From assembly GCA_963082875.1 (NCBI GenBank), contig OY720101.1:2170001-2234000 (forward strand): a stretch of 64,000 nt of DNA, written 5' to 3'. This stretch comes from Corella eumyota. Its lineage: Eukaryota > Chordata > Ascidiacea > Phlebobranchia > Corellidae. The translations under genes and the position numbers were made by a program. The notes under the pieces were generated by a model, which worked only from the letters and a program-made list of their open reading frames with translations, had not been told where the DNA came from and ran no database searches. Positions 49,011 to 64,000 of this stretch are shown piece after piece. How positions within the stretch are numbered: position 1 is the first letter of the stretch; the number at the start of each line of letters is the position of its first letter.

Positions 49011-52000
49011 TCTTAAAAAAAATTATTTTTTAGATTTTAAATTTCATTAACTATAACAACTGCAGTAACGTAACAAACCTATTTTGAAATTATTAATCAA
49101 AAATATTAATATTCATAAAAGTTATAGGCATATTACATAAAATTTGCCAAATCTTAAAATCCAAAATTAATTGCCTTATTAGATGCGCACTTGTCTAGCT
49201 TAAATTCCAGATAAAAAAATTTGCAAAAAAAATCTAAAACAAAAAAATTAGGGCGAATTTTTATTTTGGCCAGTTGGCCTTTATGTGACGTCATATGCAT
49301 ATATAATTATAAGTTGATATAAAAAATTCTTAAAAAAAATTATTTTTTAGATTTTAAATTTCATTAACTATAACAACTGCAGTAACGTAACAAACCTATT
49401 TTGAAATTATTAATCAAAAATATTAATATTCATAAAAGTTATAGGCATATTACATAAAATTTGCCAAATCTTAAAATCCAAAATTAATTGCCTTATTAGA
49501 TGCGCACTTGTCTAGCTTAAATTCCAGATAAAAAAATTTGCAAAAAAATTCTAAAACAAAAAAATTAGGGCGAATTTTTATTTTGGCCAGTTGGCCTTTA
49601 TGTGACGTCATATGCATATATAATTATAAGTTGATATAAAAAATTGTGAAAAAATTTATTTTTTAGATTTTAAATTCTATTAACTATAACAACTGCAGTA
49701 ACGTAACGAACCTATTTTGAAATTATTAATCAAAAATATTAATATTCATAAAAATTAGGCATATTACATAAAATTTGCCAAATCTTAAAATCCAAAATTA
49801 ATTACCTTATTAGATGCGCACTTGTCTAACTTAAATTCCAGATAAAAAAATTTGCAAAAAAATCTAAAACAAAAAAATTAGGGCGAATTTTTATTTTGGC
49901 CAGTTGGCCTTTATGTGACGTCATATGCATATATAATTATAAGTTGATATAAAAAATTCTGAAAAAAAATTATTTTTTAGATTTTAAATTTTATTAACTA
50001 TAACAACTGCAGTAACGTAACAAACCTATTTTGAAATTATTAATCAAAAATATTAATATTCATAAAAGTTAGAGGCATATTACATAAAATTTGCCAATTC
50101 TTAAAATCCAAAATTAATTGCCTTATTAGATGCGCACTTGTCTAACTTAAATTCCAGATCAAGAAATTTGCAAAAAAAATCTAAAACAAAAAAATTAGGG
50201 CGAATTTTTGTTTTGGCCAGTTGGCCTTTATGTGACGTTATATGCATATATAATTATAAGTTGATATAAAAAATTGTGAAAAAAATTTATTTTTTAGATT
50301 TTAAATTCCATTTACTATAACAACCACAGTAACGTAACGAACCTATTTTGAAATTATTAATCAAAAATATTAATATTCATAAAAGTTATAGGCATATTAC
50401 ATAAAATTTGCCAAATCTTAAAATCCAAAATTAATTGCCTTATTAGATGCGCACTTGTCTAACTTAAATTCCAGATAAAGAAATTTGCAAAAAAAATCTA
50501 AAACAAAAAAATTAGGGCGAATTTTTGTTTTGGCCAGTTGGCCTTTATGTGACGTCATATGCATATATAATTAATTATAAGTTGATATAAAAAATTGTGA
50601 AAAAAAATTATTTTTTAGATTTTAAATTCCATTTACTATAACAACTGCAGTAACGTAACGAACCTATTTTGAAATTATTAATCAAAAATATTAATATTCA
50701 TAAAAGTAATAGGCATATTACATAAAATTTGCCAAATCTTAAAATCCAAAATTAATTGCCTTATTAGATGCGCACTTGTCTAACTTAAATTCCAGATAAA
50801 GAAATTTGCAAAAAAAATCTAAAACAAAAAAATTAGGGCGAATTTTTATTTTGGCCAGTTGGCCTTTATGTGACGTCATATGCATATATAATTATAAGTT
50901 GATATAAAAAATTGTGAAAAAAAATTATTTTTTAGATTTTAAATTCCATTTACTATAACAACCGCAGTAACGTAACGAACCTATTTTGAAATTATTAATC
51001 AAAAATATTAATATTCATAAAAGTTATAGGCATATTACATAAAATTTGCCAAATCTTAAAATCCAAAATTAATTGCCTTATTAGATGCGCACTTGTCTAA
51101 CTTAAATTCCAGATAAAGAAATTTGCAAAAAAAATCTAAAACAAAAAAATTAGGGCGAATTTTTATTTTGGCCAGTTGGCCTTTATGTGACGTCATATGC
51201 ATATATAATTATAAGTGGATATAAAAAATTGTGAAAAAAATTTATTTTTTAGATTTTAAATTCCATTAACTATAACAACTGCAGTAACGTAACGAACCTA
51301 TTTTGAAATTATTAATCAAAAATATTAATATTCATAAAAGTTATAGGCATATTACATAAAATTTGACAAATCTTAAAATCCAAAATTAATTGCCTTATTA
51401 GATGCGCACTTGTCTAACTTAAATTCCAGATAAAGAAATTTGCAAAAAAAATCTAAAACAAAAAAATTAGGGCGAATTTTTATTTTGGCCAGTTGGCCTT
51501 TATGTGACGTCATATGCATATATAATTATAAGTTGATATAAAAAATTCTTAAAAAAAATTATTTTTTAGATTTTAAATTTCATTAACTATAACAACTGCA
51601 GTAACGTAACAAACCTATTTTGAAATTATTAATCAAAAATATTAATATTCATAAAAGTTATAGGCATATTACATAAAATTTGCCAAATCTTAAAATCCAA
51701 AATTAATTTCCTTATTAGATGCGCACTTGTCTAACTTAAATTCCAGATAAAGAAATTTGCAAAAAAAATCTAAAACAAAAAAATTAGGGCGAATTTTTAT
51801 TTTGGCCAGTTGGCCTTTATGTGACGTCATATGCATATATAATTATAAGTTGATATAAAAAATTGTGAAAAAAATTTATTTTTTAGATTTTAAATTCCAT
51901 TAACTATAACAACTGCAGTAACGTAACGAACCTATTTTGAAATTATTAATCAAAAATATTAATATTCATAAAAGTTATAGGCATATTACATAAAATTTGC

Positions 52001-54050
52001 CAAATCTTAAAATCCAAAATTAATTACCTTATTAGATGCGCACTTGTCTAACTTAAATTCCAGATAAAAAAATTTGCAAAAAAAATCTAAAACAAAAAAA
52101 TTAGGGCAAATTTTTATTTTGGCCAGTTGGCCTTTATGTGACGTCATATGCATATTAATAATTTCAATTATAAGTTGATATAAAAAATTCTTAAAAAAAA
52201 TTATTTTTTAGATTTTAAATTTCATTAACTATAACAACTGCAGTAACGTAACAAACCTATTTTGAAATTATTAATCAAAAATATTAATATTCATAAAAGT
52301 TATAGGCATATTACATAAAATTTGCCAAATCTTAAAATCCAAAATTAATTGCCTTATTAGATGCGCACTTGTCTAGCTTAAATTCCAGATAAAAAAATTT
52401 GCAAAAAAAATCTAAAACAAAAAAATTAGGGCGAATTTTTATTTTGGCCAGTTGGCCTTTATGTGACGTCATATGCATATATAATTATAAGTTGATATAA
52501 AAAATTCTTAAAAAAAATTATTTTTTAGATTTTAAATTTCATTAACTATAACAACTGCAGTAACGTAACAAACCTATTTTGAAATTATTAATCAAAAATA
52601 TTAATATTCATAAAAGTTATAGGCATATTACATAAAATTTGCCAAATCTTAAAATCCAAAATTAATTGCTTTATTAGATGCGCACTTGTCTAGCTTAAAT
52701 TCCAGATAAAAAAATTTGCAAAAAAATTCTAAAACAAAAAAATTAAGGCGAATTTTTATTTTGGCCAGTTGGCCTTTATGTGACGTCATATGCATATATA
52801 ATTATAAGTTGATATAAAAAATTGTGAAAAAATTTATTTTTTAGATTTTAAATTCTATTAACTATAACAACTGCAGTAACGTAACGAACCTATTTTGAAA
52901 TTATTAATCAAAAATATTAATATTCATAAAAATTAGGCATATTACATAAAATTTGCCAAATCTTAAAATCCAAAATTAATTACCTTATTAGATGCGCACT
53001 TGTCTAACTTAAATTCCAGATAAAAAAATTTGCAAAAAAATCTAAAACAAAAAAATTAGGGCGAATTTTTATTTTGATATGCATATATAATTATAAGTTG
53101 ATATAAAAAATTCTGAAAAAAAATTATTTTTTAGATTTTAAATTTTATTAACTATAACAACTGCAGTAACGTAACAAACCTATTTTGAAATTATTAATCA
53201 AAAATATTAATATTCATAAAAGTTAGAGGCATATTACATAAAATTTGCCAATTCTTAAAATCCAAAATTAATTGCCTTATTAGATGCGCACTTGTCTAAC
53301 TTAAATTTCAGATCAAGAAATTTGCAAAAAAAATCTAAAACAAAAAAATTAGGGCGAATTTTTGTTTTGGCCAGTTGGCCTTTATGTGACGTTATATGCA
53401 TATATAATTATAAGTTGATATAAAAAATTGTGAAAAAAATTTATTTTTTAGATTTTAAATTCCATTTACTATAACAACCACAGTAACGTAACGAACCTAT
53501 TTTGAAATTATTAATCAAAAATATTAATATTCATAAAAGTTATAGGCATATTACATAAAATTTGCCAAATCTTAAAATCCAAAATTAATTGCCTTATTAG
53601 ATGCGCACTTGTCTAACTTAAATTCCAGATAAAGAAATTTGCAAAAAAAATCTAAAACAAAAAAATTAGGGCGAATTTTTGTTTTGGCCAGTTGGCCTTT
53701 ATGTGACGTCATATGCATATATAATTAATTATAAGTTGATATAAAAAATTGTGAAAAAAAATTATTTTTTAGATTTTAAATTCCATTTACTATAACAACT
53801 GCAGTAACGTAACGAACCTATTTTGAAATTATTAATCAAAAATATTAATATTCATAAAAGTAATAGGCATATTACATAAATTTTGCCAAATCTTAAAATC
53901 CAAAATTAATTGCCTTATTAGATGCGCACTTGTCTAACTTAAATTCCAGATAAAAAAATTTGCAAAAAAAATCTAAAACAAAAAAATTAGGGCGAATTTT
54001 TATTTTGGCCAGTTGGCCTTTATGTGACGTCATATGCATATATAATTAAT
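49010..54050 (+). repeat. Right-edge zone: 10-monomer block duplicated (offset 3,178, then 3,154)
   Basis: Edge-specific variants occur twice: 'ttcttaaaa' at 49010/49327 and 52188/52505, 'aaattctaaaac' at 49548 and 52726, 'gttagaggc' near 50069 and 53223, the CRE change TGACGTTA at 50235 and 53394, and 'agtaatagg' at 50705 and 53859. The offset is 3,178 bp up to about 53080 and 3,154 bp after it, because the second copy has lost 24 bp there, including GGCCAGTTGGCC and most of the CRE. One unit near 52155 has an altered AT-rich spacer (ATATTAATAATTTCAATTATA in place of the usual form). Confidence 0.85.
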
Positions 54051-54382
54051 TATAAGTTGATATAAAAAATTGTGAAAAAAATTTATTTTTTAGATTTTAA
54101 ATTCTATTTACTATAACAACTGCAGGAACGTAATGAACCTATTTTGAAAATAATGATTAAAAATATTAATATTCATAAAAGTTATAGGCATATTACATAA
54201 AATTTGCCAAATCTTGAAATCCAAATTTAATTGTTGTATTAGATGCGCATTAGTTAAACCTAAACACTAGATAAAAAAATTTACGAAAAAACTCATTTAA
54301 TGAAAAGTTAGTGCAAATTCTTTTTAGTTCACTTGCACATTTCTTGGCCGCATGAGTAACTAATGAGGTCATTTTTTTGCAG

Positions 54383-54421
54383 AAACTATTAGAAAAGGAT
54401 GATGATGAAAGTTCGTTTTAA
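54383..54421 (+). other. Terminal-exon-like short open frame in the right end module
   Basis: After a T-rich tract ending GCAG come 12 codons reading KLLEKDDDESSF and a TAA at 54419-54421, with AATAAA about 53 bases further on. The aligned left-hand frame reads through this stop position and is 10 codons longer. Acceptor, frame, stop and poly(A) hexamer all persist in both copies. The acidic tail is not one I recognise, and no plus-strand upstream exon is visible near the right copy. Confidence 0.35.
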
Positions 54422-54555
54422 GAAAGGAATATTTTTATTGTGCTTTAAATGTGATATTTAATCACTTTTACAAAATAAATATTATTTTTATATTTTTGTC
54501 ACTATTTTTTAATTATTATGTGCTTATGTGTAAAACTGCATACTTTGTTATATCA

Positions 54556-54628
54556 GGTCGTTGGTCTAGTAGTTAAGGCGGTTGACTTCTAATTAAAAAC
54601 TGTAATTTCGATTCCTGCTGTCGTCAAA
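54556..54628 (+). repeat. tRNA-Arg(UCU)-like sequence, right module
   Basis: Counterpart of 6029-6102: GGTCGTTGGTC, A-box-like TAGTAGTTAAGGCGG, anticodon-loop-like CTTCTAA, then a decayed B-box (ATTTCGATTCC). The stems do not close well. Treat it as a decayed tRNA-derived repeat. Confidence 0.6.
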
Positions 54629-54640
54629 CAACTGAAATTT

Positions 54641-55740
54641 TTTTACAAATTTTTAAATTGTTAATTACTTCATTTAAGTATCGTATTTTCAATACTAAAA
54701 CTGATGTAAAGAAGTTTTGACAACACTTCTGAAATGTAAACAGTAAAATGAACAACGCATGTTTTCGATAAGCGCGCTTGGTGATTACTCCAGGCTTAAA
54801 GTACACCTCCCGGTAAAGTAAAAATGTATACAAAAGAAGCTACCAGCCCTTATGAACTGAATATCAAATGCCATGTTATATATTATTCGTTTTAGACTAT
54901 TTTGCCTTTGTTCGATTTTTAAAAATAATTTTTAAACATTTATGTAACAAATGTTTTTGAAATATGTCAGATTTAATAAAACTAAATTGCCTTGTTTATA
55001 AAACTTGAACTTATCTAAAACATTAAAAATATGAATTTCAATACAGTTTAAATTTAATTTTAAACAATCCGACAAAAATGTAACATTCGAAATTCGCCAT
55101 AACCGACTTCCTTCGAAAATGAAATTGGGGATACCCCATGTGAAATCACGTGACAAATTAATGACGTCAAGGAATACGGAAAGGCAGAAAGAAAACTGAA
55201 ACATAACACAAAATCATAAATGATAATTTTTTAAAATTTTGGGGAATTCTATTGCAAAATCATTTAAATTTAAACCTTAAATTTTTGAAAATGTGAGCTT
55301 TAAAAATGGACAAATTTAAATATTAAAACTCTTGTTGACAAGATTTAAAGGATAGAAGCAGTTTGATAGAGACATAATATAAAATAAAATAAATATTTTT
55401 CCACAGTATAGGGTGTGCCTACGTTTCAACAAAATAGGTAAAATAAAAATTTGACACGACAGAATATTAACAAATGGTGTGCCTTATGTAATAAACCAAC
55501 AAGAGAACGAGAAAATGATATCAAGATTTGCATGAAAAACACTTTTGTTCAATATATAAAATTTTTGTAATTTTTTTGGTTCAAAAGTTTTTCAAAAAAC
55601 ATTGTTTCATTCTGATATTTGCACCACTTTAAAAATCAAAAAATCGCCTCCAAAATCACCCTTGGCTTTAAAATAACCAATTTAAACCGGTTTCATCCGG
55701 TTGGTAAATCAATTTCAACTACTCAAGTTTTTAGCATGGG
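54641..55740. other. Gene-free spacer, probably including the Cav1 3' UTR
   Basis: About 1.1 kb between the satellite's right end module and the Cav1 stop codon. It is AT-rich, has no satellite similarity and no recognisable protein. The open frames in it on the minus strand (69 and 90 codons) look like chance: hydrophobic/random composition, no family resemblance and no splice context. The Cav1 3' UTR should lie here, reading right to left. A minus-strand ATTAAA (plus-strand TTTAAT, near 54972) is a possible poly(A) signal, but I cannot place the transcript end. Confidence 0.5.

Positions 55741-64000
<8,260 letters not shown>

Larger units (their letters stand above)
6153..54091 (+). repeat. 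Giant direct tandem satellite array, 317-bp monomer, about 151 units
   Basis: Successive landmarks such as the GTGACGTCA box (6437, 6754, 7071, 7386, 7703, 8020, 8336 ...) recur every 315-321 bp, mostly 317, all in the same orientation, without a break for about 48 kb. One representative monomer counted by hand has 74 G+C in 317 (23%). Landmarks in order: a T-rich tract ending in TTTAG, 'ataacaactgcagtaacg', 'aaaaatattaatattcataa', 'ttagatgcgcacttgtctaa', a run of closely spaced A-tracts, GGCCAGTTGGCC, TGACGTCA, ATATGCATAT and TATAATTATA. Neighbours differ by a few positions; recurring variants (TAATTATC insert, 'agtggatat', 'ttcttaaaa', 'gtctagctt', 'gatacgcac', 'ggctagtt') mark higher-order blocks. 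No open frame of 60 codons or more exists anywhere in it. No transposon interrupts it. Short indels within A and T runs cause the length variation. Confidence 0.98.
54092..54640 (+). repeat. Right copy of the array end module
   Basis: Starts as a satellite monomer whose first half looks like the array and whose second half has the end-module variant 'atttaattgttgtatta'. It then continues through 'cttggccgcatgagtaacta', an acceptor-like tract, a short frame with stop, AATAAA at 54474-54479 and a tRNA-like sequence at 54556-54628. The order and spacing match 5583-6105, with many substitutions and small indels. Direct orientation at both ends shows that the module is a flanking repeat, not a terminal inverted repeat. 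Confidence 0.8.

Noticed and set aside
6153-54091. CRISPR-like direct repeats
   Set aside because: The 317-bp units are contiguous with no unique spacers, in an animal genome.
6153-54091. Hammerhead-ribozyme satellite
   Set aside because: The unit length is suggestive, but no CTGATGA/GAAA core is found on either strand of the monomer.
6153-54091. CENP-B box
   Set aside because: No TTCG....A..CGGG-type motif was found in the monomer on either strand; any centromere idea rests only on dyads and array size.
5583-54640. The whole array as the inside of one DNA transposon
   Set aside because: The end modules are direct, not inverted, repeats; no transposase frame, clear target-site duplication or Helitron-type end was seen.
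54624-54833. 69-codon minus-strand open frame
   Set aside because: Overlaps the end-module boundary and shows no protein-like features.
54932-55204. 90-codon minus-strand open frame downstream of Cav1
   Set aside because: No recognisable family or splice context; composition like chance translation of AT-rich DNA; lies in the likely 3' UTR or spacer.

Overview
The window is nuclear DNA from an animal: AT-rich, with short GT-AG introns and two intron-rich genes of animal-wide families. An ascidian tunicate (Ciona-like) is my best guess, from the compact introns, the tRNA-derived SINE at the left edge and the overall gene style. That taxonomic call is inference and only moderately secure.

Layout. 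(1) Positions 66-330 hold a minus-strand tRNA-derived SINE in an intron. (2) Positions 436-4965, plus strand, hold the last 13 coding exons of a PHTF gene (PHTF1/PHTF2 family, multi-pass ER membrane protein), ending at the family's conserved W-K-I-K terminus. (3) Positions 5131-6152 hold decayed satellite units and a unique 'end module' that carries a terminal-exon-like stretch, a poly(A) signal and a tRNA-Arg(UCU)-like sequence. (4) Positions 6153-54091 are one uninterrupted direct tandem array of a 317-bp, about 77% AT satellite, roughly 151 units and 48 kb. (5) Positions 54092-54640 hold a second, diverged copy of the end module. (6) Positions 54641-55740 are gene-free and probably hold the 3' UTR of the next gene. 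(7) Positions 55741-64000, minus strand, hold the 3' part of an L-type (Cav1) voltage-gated calcium channel alpha-1 gene. It runs from the repeat III pore to the C-terminus in 21 exons, including a mutually exclusive-type exon pair for segment IVS3.

The two genes converge on the array. All exon joins given for both genes were checked by hand for phase. The PHTF part gives 480 residues plus stop. The Cav1 part gives 1,164 residues plus stop when one IVS3 exon is used.

The most unusual object is the satellite. Its higher-order organisation is a patchwork: successive zones repeat with different block lengths (9, 7, 13, 15/16 and 10 monomers; offsets 2,853, 2,225, 4,117, 4,769/5,086 and 3,178 bp). 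Nearly every monomer carries a close cluster of dyad-symmetric motifs, including a perfect CRE-type TGACGTCA. The array sits exactly between two copies of the end module, which suggests that it grew between them. The Cav1 exon pair is the clearest gene-level finding: it has the same order and the same residue signatures that I recall for vertebrate CACNA1C exons 31 and 32.
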